Source of the DNA: Rugosibacter sp.
GTDB taxonomy: Bacteria; Pseudomonadota; Gammaproteobacteria; Burkholderiales; Rhodocyclaceae
DNA: 64,000 nt
Reading direction: 5' to 3'
Assembly: GCA_004322535.1 (NCBI GenBank)
Contig: SCUZ01000075.1
Location: 1-64,000 of the forward strand
Under the pieces are notes generated by a model, which saw nothing but the letters and a program-made list of their open reading frames with translations, ran no database searches and had not been told where the DNA came from. A program made the position numbers and the translations under genes. Position 1 is the stretch's first letter; the number at the start of each line of letters is the position of its first letter. Positions 1-10,069 of the stretch are shown here, one piece after another.

Positions 1-343
1 GAACCCGCGTCCGCAAACCTTCCACAGGCAGCCCTACATACTTAGTCTCGTTATTTGATTTAACGCGTTACCCGTCAACGGACAGACTGGCAACACGCGG
101 TCTGCTGATTTTTCGTGAGGTGCCGCGCAGCAAGGCACATCCTTAGCTCATATCAATGACACCACAGCCGGTTTGACCCGGCACCACCTATGAGCAGGTG
201 GCTGTGGCGCTCGCCGGTTTAAGCGGCGAGAGCGAAACGCTCGTCGTTGGCGTTTACTAGTTTCCGGCTGTATTTACGTGGTAACCCGGGCCACGGTATG
301 CACTGCTCTGCTTCTTGATCCACGTCGAAGCCATGTCGCCCCC
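1..343 (-). ncRNA. ssrA: tmRNA (transfer-messenger RNA), 3' end cut by window
   Basis: tmRNA rescues stalled ribosomes and tags the unfinished protein for proteolysis. Read on the minus strand, the 5' end begins GGGGGCGACATGG followed by TTCGACG, the usual tmRNA start. The tag reading frame lies at 219-251: resume codon GCC, then Ala-Asn-Asp-Glu-Arg-Phe-Ala-Leu-Ala-Ala and a TAA stop. ANDERFALAA is a typical betaproteobacterial tag. The sequence reaches the T-arm (GGACGCGGGTTC) at position 1, so about 20 nt of the acceptor end lie outside the window. It is a one-piece, not a permuted, tmRNA. It lies just downstream of gph on the same strand. Confidence 0.96.
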
Positions 344-402
344 AGTGGTTGTATTGCTGTGCGCTTCAGATGCGGCTAGAAGTGCGAATTGCAAGTGCCA
401 TT

Positions 403-1080
403 CTAGCGATTTGACAGGGCAATGCGTAAAATATCTTGGGGTGAGGTGACGATAATATCAGCACCCCAGGTAGCCATGGTCTTTGCATTGCCCGAATAGC
501 CCCACGTGGCGGCGACTGCTTTCATGCCGGCAGCGTGAGCCGCCAGAATGTCGCGTTCGTCGTCGCCGACATAGATGCAATATTCAGGCTGAATAGTTGC
601 CAGGCGTGCAGCCATGAGCAGGGGAGCCGGATGGGGTTTTGGGTGGGATGCGCTATCACCGGCTACCAGACAAATTGCCCGATGCTGCAAGCCAAGGCCA
701 TCAATCAGCGGGGCGGCAAAGCGCAGTGCTTTGTTGGTGACAATTCCCCAGGGAATATTCAGGTTATCCAGACGATCAAGGCACTCGGCGATACCATCAA
801 AAAGCCGGGTTTCGTTGTGAACATTTTTTTCGTACAGCGCAAGAAACTGTTTTTGTGTTGCAAGGTATGCAGGACTTTCCGGGCCGATATTCATGCCAGC
901 AAGAAGCAATCCCTTTGCACCGGCTGAAATGTGGGGGCGCAATTCAGTCAGCGGAAGCGGAGGCAAACCGTGTTCACAGCGCAGTTTGTTGAGCGCGCCT
1001 GCTAAATCGGGGGCGGTGTCGGCAAGGGTGCCATCAAGATCGAAAAAAATGGCAGGAATATTTGTTGTTGCTTCAGTCAT
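403..1080 (-). CDS. gph: phosphoglycolate phosphatase (HAD family)
   Basis: Dephosphorylates 2-phosphoglycolate, a by-product of DNA repair and of Rubisco oxygenation, in the cytosol. The 225-residue protein has the HAD motif I, FDLDGTLADT, near residue 13, with the nucleophile Asp and the acid/base Asp. Motif III (HPKPHPAP) and motif IV (YVGDDERDI) follow. I chose the ATG at 1080. A GTG four codons upstream is possible, but the GGA just before the ATG suits the later start. The start overlaps the ubiG stop by 8 nt, so the two are probably translationally coupled. ubiG-gph is a common betaproteobacterial pair. Among HAD enzymes, Gph is the best fit by context; close relatives include pyrophosphatase PpaX. 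Confidence 0.9.
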   Translation of the reverse strand: MTEATTNIPAIFFDLDGTLADTAPDLAGALNKLRCEHGLPPLPLTELRPHISAGAKGLLLAGMNIGPESPAYLATQKQFLALYEKNVHNETRLFDGIAECLDRLDNLNIPWGIVTNKALRFAAPLIDGLGLQHRAICLVAGDSASHPKPHPAPLLMAARLATIQPEYCIYVGDDERDILAAHAAGMKAVAATWGYSGNAKTMATWGADIIVTSPQDILRIALSNR

Positions 1081-1768
1081 TCCGTTGCGCACGTAATAGA
1101 TAGTTAACCTGGGTATCGTGTGTCAGGCTGCATTGTCCTGTGAACGGGTTGTAGTTCAAACCAACGATTTCCGTTACAGCCAGCCCTGCCTGGCGACAAT
1201 AGGTGGTTAGTTCGGAGGGTTTGATGAAATGGTTGTAGTCATGGGTGCCGCGCGGTAAAAGCTTGAGAACATACTCAGCACCTAGCACAGCAAGCAACCA
1301 TGCCTTGGGGTTGCGATTAAGGGTGGAAAAAAATACTTGTCCGCTAGGTTTTGCCAGATCAGCACAAGCTTGAACTACGCTCGCCGGGTTTGGAACATGC
1401 TCGAGCATTTCCAGACAGGTGACGGCGTCAAAGCTAGCAGGTGCTTGCATTGCCATTGCTTCAGCAGCGATGAGCTGGTAATCGACAGCTTGCCCGCTTT
1501 CAAGCAAATGGAGCTTGGCAACCGCTAGTGCTTTCTCGGCTAAATCAATCCCGGTGACTTTGGCCCCGAACGTTGCCATGCCTTCGCTGAGTAAACCGCC
1601 ACCACAGCCCACATCGAGTACCTGTTTGCCTTTTAGACTGATATGCCGTTCAATCCATTCAAGGCGAATAGGGTTGATGTCATGCAGAGGTTTGAATTCC
1701 GAACGGGGGTCCCACCAGCGGTGAGCTAGTTCGCCAAATTTCTTCAATTCAGCAGGGTCGGCATTCAT
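1073..1768 (-). CDS. ubiG: ubiquinone biosynthesis O-methyltransferase
   Basis: SAM-dependent enzyme catalysing both O-methylations of ubiquinone synthesis. The protein starts MNADPAELKKFGELAHRWWD, and HRWWDP plus FKPLHDINP are family signatures. The SAM-binding motif I, VLDVGCGGG, lies near residue 50, and CLEMLEHVP is motif II. Frame-compatible starts further upstream would run through the transcription terminator at 1802-1831, so I place the start at 1768; ATG 1780 is the alternative. Length 231 residues is normal for UbiG. Other ubiquinone genes (ubiA, ubiD) lie elsewhere in the window rather than in this operon. Confidence 0.95.
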   Translation of the reverse strand: MNADPAELKKFGELAHRWWDPRSEFKPLHDINPIRLEWIERHISLKGKQVLDVGCGGGLLSEGMATFGAKVTGIDLAEKALAVAKLHLLESGQAVDYQLIAAEAMAMQAPASFDAVTCLEMLEHVPNPASVVQACADLAKPSGQVFFSTLNRNPKAWLLAVLGAEYVLKLLPRGTHDYNHFIKPSELTTYCRQAGLAVTEIVGLNYNPFTGQCSLTHDTQVNYLLRAQRND

Positions 1769-1801
1769 TGATTGTTCCATTCCATTTGCTTTCAGGTTAA
1801 C

Positions 1802-1831
1802 AAAAAAAGCCCTGCCAGGCAGGGCTTTTTT
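1802..1831 (-). terminator. Rho-independent terminator of the OmpA-family gene
   Basis: GCCCTGCC and GGCAGGGC form an 8-bp stem around a single A, flanked by A/T runs on both sides. On the minus strand it ends in a U-tract immediately after the OmpA-family stop codon, and may also act on the plus strand. Confidence 0.88.
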
Positions 1832-1846
1832 AACTGACAGGAGCAA

Positions 1847-2518
1847 TTACTGAGCTTTAGTTCCGATGATTTCGATGTCAACGCGACGATCGGGCTGCAG
1901 GCAGGCAATTACTTTCTTGCTTTTTGGACCCTTGCAATCATCCGGCTTCGTGACGGGCTGTGTCTTACCCTTGCCTTCGGCAAAGACGCGGTTAGCATCG
2001 ACACTCTTACCTACCAGGTAAGTTTTGACGGCTGCAGCACGTTTTTCAGAGAGCTTCTGATTGTAGGCATCAGTGCCGAAACGGTCAGCGTGACCCGTAG
2101 CGATAATCACCTCCAGATTGATGCCCTTCATGTCCTCCACGAGTTTGTCCAGTTTGCCCTTGCCTTCGCTGCGCAGAATAGCCTTGTCAAAGTCGAACAG
2201 AGCATCAGCTGACAAAGTAACCTTTTGTGCGGCAGGTTTTGGTGCAGGGGCTGGAGCTGGGGCAGCGGCAGGCTCGACGGGAGCAGCGGCAACTTCTTTC
2301 TTTACCAGGTCCGGATCGCATTCCTCGATTGCCATGGCAGGTGTCCAGTAACCGGTACGCCAGCACAGGCCGGTTCCACTTTTGGCAACGTAGCCACGCT
2401 GGTCGATGACATAACCTACGGTTCCAGCAGTATCGATGCCTGGAGTTTGTGCAAAAGCGGCGGCAGATAAGCCGAGTAATGCGGCTAACAGCACGGAGTA
2501 TTTGGCATGAGTAATCAT
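1847..2518 (-). CDS. OmpA-family peptidoglycan-associated outer membrane protein
   Basis: Exported protein of 223 residues with a clear signal peptide (MITHAKYSVLLAALLGLSAA...AFAQ, cleavage near residue 24). A short N-terminal region with two cysteines (LCWRTGYW, EECDPD) is followed by a Pro/Ala linker (residues about 78-96) and a C-terminal OmpA domain. That domain carries FDFDKA, the peptidoglycan-binding TGHADRFG segment and NQKLSEKRAAAV. There is no full eight-stranded barrel, so it resembles Neisseria RmpM and other linker-type proteins that tether the outer membrane to the cell wall. AAGGAA lies 7 nt before the ATG. It has its own terminator and is probably strongly expressed. Confidence 0.88.
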   Translation of the reverse strand: MITHAKYSVLLAALLGLSAAAFAQTPGIDTAGTVGYVIDQRGYVAKSGTGLCWRTGYWTPAMAIEECDPDLVKKEVAAAPVEPAAAPAPAPAPKPAAQKVTLSADALFDFDKAILRSEGKGKLDKLVEDMKGINLEVIIATGHADRFGTDAYNQKLSEKRAAAVKTYLVGKSVDANRVFAEGKGKTQPVTKPDDCKGPKSKKVIACLQPDRRVDIEIIGTKAQ

Positions 2519-2594
2519 GGTGAGTTCCTTTATGTGGTTAATGGAATGGATGTGGCCAGTAAATGCGGCCAGTAATTAAAAGCAGGCTTAATTG

Positions 2595-3926
2595 TTAATA
2601 GGCTAAGCGATTATGCCATATGTTTGTGCGCGCTAATAGTTGCTGTATATCAATGTTTGATGGCAGGCCATTTTGCATCTGGAGTTTTCCCGCGACCCAA
2701 GTATGGGTAACGTTATCCCTTCCCGCAGTGTAGACAAGATGAGAGGCGGGGTCAAAGTAGGGTTGCAGCATCCAGTCATCGAGGCGGACGGCACAAAGGT
2801 CGGCTGCTTTGCCTGGAAGCAGAGACCCAATCTGCTGATCAAGCCCTAAAGCGCTAGCACCATTAAGCGTGGCTGCCCGTAGTGCCTGATGCGCCGTGAG
2901 TAGTGTTGCATCTTCATTCACCCCTTTAGCCAGCAGGGCTGATAGCCGCATTTCTTGAAAAATGTCGAGTCGATTATTAGATGCGGCGCTATCTGTGCCT
3001 AGCCCAAAGTTGATTCCTCGTTGATGTATGTCGTTTATGTTGGGAATGCCGCTGCCTAGCTTGAGGTTCGATGTGGGGCAAAAGGCAATGTGACAGCCTG
3101 TGAGGCTTAATTGATCAATTTCAGCGGCTTCGAGATGTACGGCGTGGACGGCGATGAATTGCGGCCCTAGCAGGCCGAGCGTGTGCAGCCTTTGCATAGG
3201 GCGAACCCCGTACTGTGTGATGCTTTCTGCAATCTCATGCCGGGTTTCGTGTAAATGGGTGTGGATCGGGATTTCCAGCTGGGCGGATAGCGTGGCGATT
3301 TTTTCGAAGGTTTTGTCGGAGACGGTGTAGGGTGCGTGTGGTGCGAGGCAAAAGCTTAATAGATGGTGGTCTTTGCACGCGTCACGCAAGGCCAGCCCTT
3401 TTGCGAGGTAGTCGTCTGCGTCTGCCGCGTAGTTGGTGGGGTGGTCCAGTACAACGAGACCTAGCGCTGCACGCATGCCGGATTGGCGCACGGCATCGGC
3501 TGCGTCTGCCGGGAAAAAGTACATGTCGTTAAAGGTTGTGATGCCGCCGCGCAGCATTTCAGCACAAGCGAGCAGCGTGCCTGTACGGACGAAATCAGCG
3601 CTGAGATGGCGGGCTTCGGCGGGCCAGATATGCTCAGAGAGCCAGGTATTTAATGGTAAATCGCCAGCGTAACCACGCAAAAGTGACATGGCGGCGTGGG
3701 TATGCAGGTTAACTAATCCTGGTAATAGTACATGGCCGGGTAGATCAAGTTCCTCACGCGGCGAATAAAGCTTTAACGCCTTCTCGCAAGGTAACAGGTC
3801 AACAATGCAGCCATCATTTATCGCCAGGGCGTGGTCGGACAATGTGACACCAGCGGGCTCAATCGGGATGATCCATTTTGGGTAAATCAGCAGGTCGATC
3901 GCTACTTGTGGATTTTCTGGGTTCAT
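2595..3926 (-). CDS. mtaD: S-adenosylhomocysteine / methylthioadenosine deaminase (amidohydrolase)
   Basis: Zinc-dependent amidohydrolase of the TRZ/ATZ family, 443 residues. The metal-binding HxH is in VNLHTHAAMSLLRGY. Further ligand motifs are HLHETRHE, AVHAVHLE and FGLGTDSAAS. The family deaminates MTA, SAH or related adenosine compounds in purine and methionine salvage; the exact substrate cannot be read from sequence. The ATG at 3926 is preferred over a TTG four codons upstream. It is divergent from gyrA, with a shared intergenic region of about 115 nt. A neighbouring ubiG, whose product releases SAH, fits a role in SAH turnover, which is an inference. Confidence 0.87.
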   Translation of the reverse strand: MNPENPQVAIDLLIYPKWIIPIEPAGVTLSDHALAINDGCIVDLLPCEKALKLYSPREELDLPGHVLLPGLVNLHTHAAMSLLRGYAGDLPLNTWLSEHIWPAEARHLSADFVRTGTLLACAEMLRGGITTFNDMYFFPADAADAVRQSGMRAALGLVVLDHPTNYAADADDYLAKGLALRDACKDHHLLSFCLAPHAPYTVSDKTFEKIATLSAQLEIPIHTHLHETRHEIAESITQYGVRPMQRLHTLGLLGPQFIAVHAVHLEAAEIDQLSLTGCHIAFCPTSNLKLGSGIPNINDIHQRGINFGLGTDSAASNNRLDIFQEMRLSALLAKGVNEDATLLTAHQALRAATLNGASALGLDQQIGSLLPGKAADLCAVRLDDWMLQPYFDPASHLVYTAGRDNVTHTWVAGKLQMQNGLPSNIDIQQLLARTNIWHNRLAY

Positions 3927-3981
3927 GTCTGAATTCAATCAGATTCAGGCCATTCAGACAACTGTTAGATTGGTCCATGCA

Positions 3982-3990
3982 TGCTAAAAT
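3982..3990 (+). promoter_or_regulatory. putative extended -10 promoter of gyrA
   Basis: TGCTAAAAT matches an extended -10 element (TGnTATAAT) about 52 nt before the gyrA start. No good -35 is visible 17 nt upstream, which is common when an extended -10 is present. Confidence 0.4.
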
Positions 3991-4041
3991 CGCCAGCTTT
4001 TACCGCTATCGCCTTGCCATTTATGGGTAAAGGCCGCCGAC

Positions 4042-6666
4042 ATGACTTCGTTCGCAAAAGAAACTTTACCCATCAGCCTGGAAGAGGAAATGCGTCACTC
4101 TTATCTCGATTACGCCATGAGCGTGATCGTGGGCCGGGCGCTTCCCGATGTGCGAGATGGTCTCAAGCCGGTGCATCGTCGTGTGTTGTTCGCCATGCAC
4201 GAGCTCTCCAACGACTGGAACAGGGCGTATAAGAAGTCGGCACGTATTGTCGGTGACGTGATTGGTAAATACCATCCGCACGGTGATACAGCTGTTTATG
4301 ACACGATCGTTCGCATGGCGCAGAATTTTTCACTGCGTTACATGCTGGTTGATGGGCAAGGTAACTTTGGTTCAGTGGACGGCGATAACGCAGCTGCCAT
4401 GCGGTACACCGAGATACGCATGGCGCGTATCGGCCACGAGTTGCTGATCGATATTGATAAGGAAACCGTTGATTTCGGTCCGAACTATGATGGCTCGGAG
4501 CAAGAGCCTCTGGTCATGCCTGCTCGAATTCCCAATCTGCTCATTAATGGTTCGTCAGGTATTGCTGTCGGTATGGCGACCAATATTCCGCCACACAATC
4601 TGAATGAGGTGGTTGAAGCCTGTTTGGCTTTGCTGGCGAATCCTGCGATGACGATTGAAGAATTGATTGCCGTCATACCAGCGCCGGATTTTCCCACTGC
4701 GGCTTTGATTTATGGCGTTTCCGGTGTGCGCGATGGTTACATGACGGGGCGTGGCCGGGTGATCATGCGTGCGCGCACCCACATTGAAGACATTGAGCGT
4801 AATGGTCGGCAGGCCATTATCGTTGATGAGCTACCTTACCAGGTTAACAAAAAGACGCTGCAGGAGAAAATCGCCGAACTGGTACATGAAAAGAAAATAG
4901 AAGGCATCGCGCACATTCAGGATGAGTCGGATAAGTCTGGCATGCGCTTGGTGATCGAGTTAAAGCGCGGTGAAGTGCCCGAAGTGATCCTCAATCATTT
5001 GTACAAGCAGACGCAGTTGCAAGATACGTTCGGCATGAATATGGTGGCTCTGGTTGATGGTCGGCCACGGTTGCTCAATCTGAAGGAAATGCTGGAGTGC
5101 TTTCTTAGCCACCGGCGTGAAGTGGTTACGCGGCGCACCGTGTTTGAGTTACGCAAGGCGCGCGAGCGCGGGCATATTCTTGAAGGTTTGGCCGTTGCCT
5201 TGTCGAATGTGGATGAAATCATCGCGCTCATTAAAGCGGCACAGACGCCAGTTGAAGCCAAGCGTGGCCTGATGGGCCGCATCTGGCGCTCTGAGCTGGT
5301 TGAGGGCATGCTGGAACGCACGTCCGCACAAGCTTCGCGGCCTGATGGCCTGGCGCCTGAATTTGGCATGTCGCTAGATGGTTATTTGTTGTCGGATGCG
5401 CAAGCGCAGGCGATCCTTGAACTGCGTCTGCAGCGCTTGACTGGCCTTGAGCAAGATAAAATTGTCAGCGAGTATCGCGAGGTGATGGCACAGATTCTGG
5501 ACTTGCTCGATATCCTGGCCCGCCCTGAGCGCATTACCGCCATCATTGGCGAAGAGCTGGCCGCGATCAAAGCGCAATATGGCGATGCCCGACGTTCAGA
5601 AATCGTCTTCGATACCGCAGATATCAGCCTGGAAGACTTGATTGTGCGCGAGGATATGGTTGTTACCCTATCGCATTCCGGCTATATCAAACGTCAACCG
5701 CTGGCCGATTACCGGGCGCAAAAGCGTGGTGGGCGCGGTAAGCAGGCGGCGGCGGTCAAGGATGACGATTTTGTGGATCGTTTGTTTGTCGCCAATACCC
5801 ACGATTACATTTTGTGTTTTTCCAGTCGTGGCCGCGTGTATTGGCTGAAGGTTTATGAGGCACCGGAAGGCACGCGTACGTCGCGTGGCAGACCTATCAT
5901 TAATCTGTTCCCGCTTGAAAAAGACGAGAAAATTACGGCTATTCTGCCGGTGAAAGAATTTGATGAGCAACATTTCATCTTTATGGCCACCGCCAGAGGC
6001 ACGGTCAAGAAAACGCCGCTAACCAGTTTTGCCAATCCTCGCAAGGCTGGCATTATCGCGGTGGGTCTGGATGAGGGGGATCATCTCATTGGGGTGTCTA
6101 TTACCAATGGGCGCTGCGATGTGATGCTGTTTTCTGACGCAGGCAAGGCCGTCCGGTTTGATGAAGAAGATGTCCGCCCGATGGGCCGCGAAGCACGTGG
6201 TGTGCGCGGCATGATGCTCGAAGACGGGCAGCGCGTGATATCGATGCTGGTCGCCGACAGTGAAGCGTGGTCAGTCTTGACGGCAACAGAAAACGGGTAT
6301 GGAAAACGCACGCCGATTGCCGAGTATACGCGCCATGGCCGTGGCACTAAAGGCATGATCGCCATTCAAACTTCAGAACGTAACGGACGCGTTGTTGCTG
6401 CCGTTCTGGCCGCCTTGGGTGAGACGCGTGAAGAGATCATGCTGATCTCTACCGGAGGTGTATTGATTCGTACACCGGTGAATGATATTCGCGCCATGGG
6501 ACGTTCAACCCAAGGCGTGACCTTGATTAATCTCGATGACGGAACCTATCTTGCCGGTCTTGAAAAAGTGGTAGAGACAGAGGGGCTAGATGAAGATATG
6601 GATGAGGGGCTGAGTGATGACGTGCTCTCCCCAGAGAATCCAGAAAAACCTGAGGCGGAGGCATAA
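4042..6666 (+). CDS. gyrA: DNA gyrase subunit A
   Basis: Breakage-reunion subunit of DNA gyrase, 874 residues. The active-site tyrosine is Tyr122 in AAMRYTEIR. The quinolone-determining stretch reads [17 protein letters not shown], numbered exactly as in E. coli, so position 83 is Thr where E. coli has Ser, and Asp87 is kept. The C-terminal pinwheel carries the GyrA-box-like QKRGGRGK near residue 558 and ends in an acidic tail ([11 protein letters not shown]). serC begins 8 nt after the stop, so gyrA probably leads the serine/aromatic operon. Confidence 0.98.
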   Translation: MTSFAKETLPISLEEEMRHSYLDYAMSVIVGRALPDVRDGLKPVHRRVLFAMHELSNDWNRAYKKSARIVGDVIGKYHPHGDTAVYDTIVRMAQNFSLRYMLVDGQGNFGSVDGDNAAAMRYTEIRMARIGHELLIDIDKETVDFGPNYDGSEQEPLVMPARIPNLLINGSSGIAVGMATNIPPHNLNEVVEACLALLANPAMTIEELIAVIPAPDFPTAALIYGVSGVRDGYMTGRGRVIMRARTHIEDIERNGRQAIIVDELPYQVNKKTLQEKIAELVHEKKIEGIAHIQDESDKSGMRLVIELKRGEVPEVILNHLYKQTQLQDTFGMNMVALVDGRPRLLNLKEMLECFLSHRREVVTRRTVFELRKARERGHILEGLAVALSNVDEIIALIKAAQTPVEAKRGLMGRIWRSELVEGMLERTSAQASRPDGLAPEFGMSLDGYLLSDAQAQAILELRLQRLTGLEQDKIVSEYREVMAQILDLLDILARPERITAIIGEELAAIKAQYGDARRSEIVFDTADISLEDLIVREDMVVTLSHSGYIKRQPLADYRAQKRGGRGKQAAAVKDDDFVDRLFVANTHDYILCFSSRGRVYWLKVYEAPEGTRTSRGRPIINLFPLEKDEKITAILPVKEFDEQHFIFMATARGTVKKTPLTSFANPRKAGIIAVGLDEGDHLIGVSITNGRCDVMLFSDAGKAVRFDEEDVRPMGREARGVRGMMLEDGQRVISMLVADSEAWSVLTATENGYGKRTPIAEYTRHGRGTKGMIAIQTSERNGRVVAAVLAALGETREEIMLISTGGVLIRTPVNDIRAMGRSTQGVTLINLDDGTYLAGLEKVVETEGLDEDMDEGLSDDVLSPENPEKPEAEA

Positions 6667-6674
6667 GGATCAGC

Positions 6675-7769
6675 ATGGCACGACTATTCAACTTTAGCGC
6701 GGGCCCGGCGGCCTTGCCCGAGGCAGTCCTCAAGCAGGCAGCAGAAGAAATGCTGGACTGGCATGGCAGCGGTCAATCGGTCATGGAAATGAGCCACCGT
6801 GGCAAAGAGTACATGGGTATCCATGCGCAGGCAGAGGCTGATCTGCGTGAGCTGTTAGCTATACCAGCCAACTATAGGGTGCTGTTTTTGCAAGGGGGCG
6901 CCACGTTGCAGTTCGAGATGATTCCGATCAATCTGTTGCGCGGCAAGGCCAGTGCGGATTACGTGAACACCGGCGAATGGGCAAAAAAAGCCATCAAGGA
7001 AGCCAAGCGTTTTGGCCAGGTCAATGTAGTGGCTTCCAGCGAAGATGAAAATTTTTCCTATGCTCCCGTTTTGGCCAATTGGAAGCTTGACCCGAATGCC
7101 GCCTATGTGCACTACACCGCGAACGAAACCATTGGCGGCGTTGAGTTCCACTGGGTGCCGGATTTGTCGGTTTTGCCCGGCAATGTGCCATTGGTTTGCG
7201 ACATGTCTTCGAATATTCTTTCGCAGCCAGTCGATGTCAGTAAATATGGTCTTATCTATGCGGGCGCGCAAAAGAATATCGGCCCCGCCGGGCTCACGCT
7301 GGTGATTGTGCGTGATGACCTGATTGGCCAAGGCGTGCCGCAGCCACAAACCATGCTTGACTATAAGACGCATGCGGACAACGACTCCATGTACAACACA
7401 CCACCTACTTATGGTATTTACATTGCCGGCTTGGTGTTCCAATGGCTCAAGCGGCAGGGTGGTTTGACGGCGATGCAGAAAGTCAATGCCGAGAAAGCCG
7501 GCATGCTTTATGACTATCTTGATCGCAGTTCGTTTTACAGCAATCCGGTCCGTATTGAAGACCGATCACTGATGAACGTCCCCTTCACATTGAAAGATGC
7601 TGCGCTGGATGACGCCTTTATCAAGGGCGCACAAGCTCAGGGCATGATTCAATTGAAAGGACACCGCTCAGTGGGTGGAATGCGCGCTTCCATTTACAAC
7701 GCCATGCCGATTGAAGGCGTTAAAAAACTGGTCGCCTACATGGAAGAATTTGCAATCGCTCACGGGTGA
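6675..7769 (+). CDS. serC: phosphoserine aminotransferase
   Basis: PLP enzyme converting 3-phosphohydroxypyruvate to phosphoserine; it also serves pyridoxine synthesis. 364 residues, the usual length. It opens with the family signature FNFSAGPAALPEAVL. The PLP lysine lies in YAGAQKNIGPAGLT. AAGGA stands 7 nt before the ATG. The stop is 4 nt before the serA-type start, and both enzymes act in consecutive steps of serine synthesis. Confidence 0.97.
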   Translation: MARLFNFSAGPAALPEAVLKQAAEEMLDWHGSGQSVMEMSHRGKEYMGIHAQAEADLRELLAIPANYRVLFLQGGATLQFEMIPINLLRGKASADYVNTGEWAKKAIKEAKRFGQVNVVASSEDENFSYAPVLANWKLDPNAAYVHYTANETIGGVEFHWVPDLSVLPGNVPLVCDMSSNILSQPVDVSKYGLIYAGAQKNIGPAGLTLVIVRDDLIGQGVPQPQTMLDYKTHADNDSMYNTPPTYGIYIAGLVFQWLKRQGGLTAMQKVNAEKAGMLYDYLDRSSFYSNPVRIEDRSLMNVPFTLKDAALDDAFIKGAQAQGMIQLKGHRSVGGMRASIYNAMPIEGVKKLVAYMEEFAIAHG

Positions 7770-7773
7770 TGTA

Positions 7774-8967
7774 ATGGCTGACCCCTACAGAATTCTGCTA
7801 CTGAACCAGATTTCTGCCTCAGGCCTCAAGTGCCTGCCGGAAGCTCGCTATCTTGCGGGCAAGGATATCAATGCGCCAGATGCGATTCTTGTGCGCTCTG
7901 CGAATATGCATGCCATGACGATTCCTCTCAGCGTAAGGGCGGTTGGTCGTGCAGGTGCAGGCACCAACAACATCCCGGTCAAGCTGTTGAGTTCGCGCGG
8001 AGTGCCGGTATTTAACGCGCCGGGCGCAAATGCCAATGCCGTAAAAGAACTGGTTATCGCAGGAATGCTTCTTGCGGCAAGAAATTTATCTGAAGCACTC
8101 CAGTTTGTTGCCATGCTTGATCCGGCTGATCCTGATATGGAAAGCAAGGTGGAGGATGGCAAGAAGCTGTACTCAGGCTTTGAGTTAGCTGGGCAGACAT
8201 TGGGCATCATTGGTCTGGGCAAGGTGGGTTGCCTGGTAGCCGACGTCGCAATAAAACTGGGTATGCATGTGCTGGGGTTCGATCCGGAAATTACCGTGGA
8301 TGCTGCATGGAGCCTGCCTGCTCGGGTAAAAAAAGCGAATAGCGTTGCCGAGGTGCTACGGCAGGCAAATTTTGTCACTTTGCATGTTCCCTTGGTCGAA
8401 GCCACGAATCATCTGATCAATTCAGGCAATATCGGTAGCATGAGGCAAGGTGCAGTACTTCTTAATTTTTCTCGTGCGGGTATTGTTGATGAAGCCGCTG
8501 TTGTTGCTGCGTTGAAAGAAAAAAAGCTGGGGCATTACGTGTGTGATTTTCCGTCAGTTGTTGTCAATAAAAGCCCGGGAATTATTGCTCTACCGCATTT
8601 GGGAGCTTCAACACGTGAGGCTGAAGAAAATTGCGCCGTGATGGTGATTAATCAGTTAGCAGATTTTCTTGAACATGGCAATGTGATCAATGCGGTGAAT
8701 TTTCCCAACGTCAGCATGCCGCGTGAATCGAGCGACCGGATTGCGATTGCCAATGCCAATGTGCCGAATATGGTGGGGCAGATTTCAACGGCGCTGGCAG
8801 AGGCTAGGTTGAATATTCATAATATGGTAAATAAATCACGCGGCGAAATGGCATACACCTTGGTGGATGTGGATAGCAGGGTCAAGCCCCGCGTGATTGA
8901 TGCCATCCGCAAAATTGAAGGCGTGCTTGATGTACGGTATTTGCCATTGGAGGGCATGCATGACTGA
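7774..8967 (+). CDS. serA: D-3-phosphoglycerate dehydrogenase, short form with ACT domain
   Basis: First step of serine synthesis, oxidising 3-phosphoglycerate. The 397-residue protein has the NAD-binding GLGKVG (IIGLGKVGCLVAD) near residue 147, the catalytic Arg in NFSRAGIVDE and the catalytic His in PHLGAST. A C-terminal ACT domain (about residues 320-395) suggests serine feedback. The region normally holding the catalytic Glu reads HYVCDFPS, as in the short YVTDFP-type relatives. I chose the ATG at 7774, 4 nt after the serC stop. The 3' end overlaps pheA by 8 nt. Confidence 0.92.
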   Translation: MADPYRILLLNQISASGLKCLPEARYLAGKDINAPDAILVRSANMHAMTIPLSVRAVGRAGAGTNNIPVKLLSSRGVPVFNAPGANANAVKELVIAGMLLAARNLSEALQFVAMLDPADPDMESKVEDGKKLYSGFELAGQTLGIIGLGKVGCLVADVAIKLGMHVLGFDPEITVDAAWSLPARVKKANSVAEVLRQANFVTLHVPLVEATNHLINSGNIGSMRQGAVLLNFSRAGIVDEAAVVAALKEKKLGHYVCDFPSVVVNKSPGIIALPHLGASTREAEENCAVMVINQLADFLEHGNVINAVNFPNVSMPRESSDRIAIANANVPNMVGQISTALAEARLNIHNMVNKSRGEMAYTLVDVDSRVKPRVIDAIRKIEGVLDVRYLPLEGMHD

Positions 8968-10039
8968 TGCAGAGCAGGAATTAAAGAAGCTGCGCGAAGG
9001 GATTGATGCGCTGGATGCTGATTTGTTGCGCCTTATTAACGAGCGCGCCAAAATTGCCCAGCGCATAGGCAAACTCAAACAGGGGGCGATTTATCGGCCA
9101 GAACGCGAAGCCCAGGTTTTGCGTCGTGTGGCTGAAGCCAATTCCGGCCCGCTCCCGGCCTTTGCAGCCCAGCATATTGTGCGTGAAGTGATGTCTGCGT
9201 GCCTGGCGCTGGAGCAGCCGCTGACTATTGCCTATCTTGGCCCGGCAGGTACTTATTCAGAAGCTGCAGCGATCAAGCATTTTGGTGCTGCGCCGACGTT
9301 TTTACCTTGCCCCTCGATTGACGAAATTTTCCGTGCTGTGCAAGCCGGTACCGCACACTATGGCGTCGTGCCCGCGGAAAACTCAACGGAAGGGGCGATT
9401 GCGCGCACGCTGGATTTGTTGCTTGCTTCCCCTTTAATGATTTGCGGTGAAGTTAATTTACCGATTCATCACCAATTAATGGGCCATGTTGATTTGCAGT
9501 CGGCAACGCATGTGTATTCCCATGCCCAGTCACTGGCGCAATGTCATGAGTGGTTGAATCATCATCTGCCTGCAGTCGCGCGCGTTGCGGTTGTCAGTAA
9601 TGCCGAGGCAGCTCGGCTTGCCACACAACAAAAAAATGCACTAGCTATCGCCGGGGAGAAGGCTGCGGAGTTATATGCGCTACCTGTTCTTGCAACTAAT
9701 ATTGAGGATGACCCCAGCAATACGACGCGCTTTGTTGTCATTGCAGAACATGATGCCGGGCCGTCAGGAAATGACCGAACCTCGCTCATCTGTTCGGCAA
9801 AAAATCAACCCGGTGCGGTGTATCACCTATTGGCGCCGCTGGCAGAACAAGGGGTTTCAATGACGCGCTTTGAGTCGCGCCCGGCACGCAGCTGGGGGGG
9901 CAAACGTTGGGAGTATGTCTTTTACCTTGATATTGATGGCCATCAACAAGACGCAGCGGTGGCTCAAGCCCTTGAGGCGCTTGAACATCGGGCTGATTTC
10001 GTTAAACGGCTGGGCTCCTACCCTAAAGCTGCTTATTAG
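8960..10039 (+). CDS. pheA: bifunctional chorismate mutase / prephenate dehydratase (P-protein)
   Basis: Makes phenylpyruvate from chorismate in two steps. 359 residues: an AroQ chorismate mutase domain (about 1-85, LREGIDALDADLLRLINERA), a prephenate dehydratase domain (about 90-270, YLGPAGTYSEAAA and the substrate-binding NTTRFVVI), and an ACT domain (about 280-355) with the ESRP motif (FESRPAR) for phenylalanine feedback. The start at 8960 has GGAGGG close upstream and lies inside the end of serA, so the two are coupled. Confidence 0.97.
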   Translation: MTDAEQELKKLREGIDALDADLLRLINERAKIAQRIGKLKQGAIYRPEREAQVLRRVAEANSGPLPAFAAQHIVREVMSACLALEQPLTIAYLGPAGTYSEAAAIKHFGAAPTFLPCPSIDEIFRAVQAGTAHYGVVPAENSTEGAIARTLDLLLASPLMICGEVNLPIHHQLMGHVDLQSATHVYSHAQSLAQCHEWLNHHLPAVARVAVVSNAEAARLATQQKNALAIAGEKAAELYALPVLATNIEDDPSNTTRFVVIAEHDAGPSGNDRTSLICSAKNQPGAVYHLLAPLAEQGVSMTRFESRPARSWGGKRWEYVFYLDIDGHQQDAAVAQALEALEHRADFVKRLGSYPKAAY

Positions 10040-10069
10040 TCTTCCATTAGCTTTTTTGAGATTTCAATC

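Noticed and set aside
1781-1846. N-terminal extension of ubiG
   Set aside because: It would be encoded by the terminator hairpin of the preceding gene.
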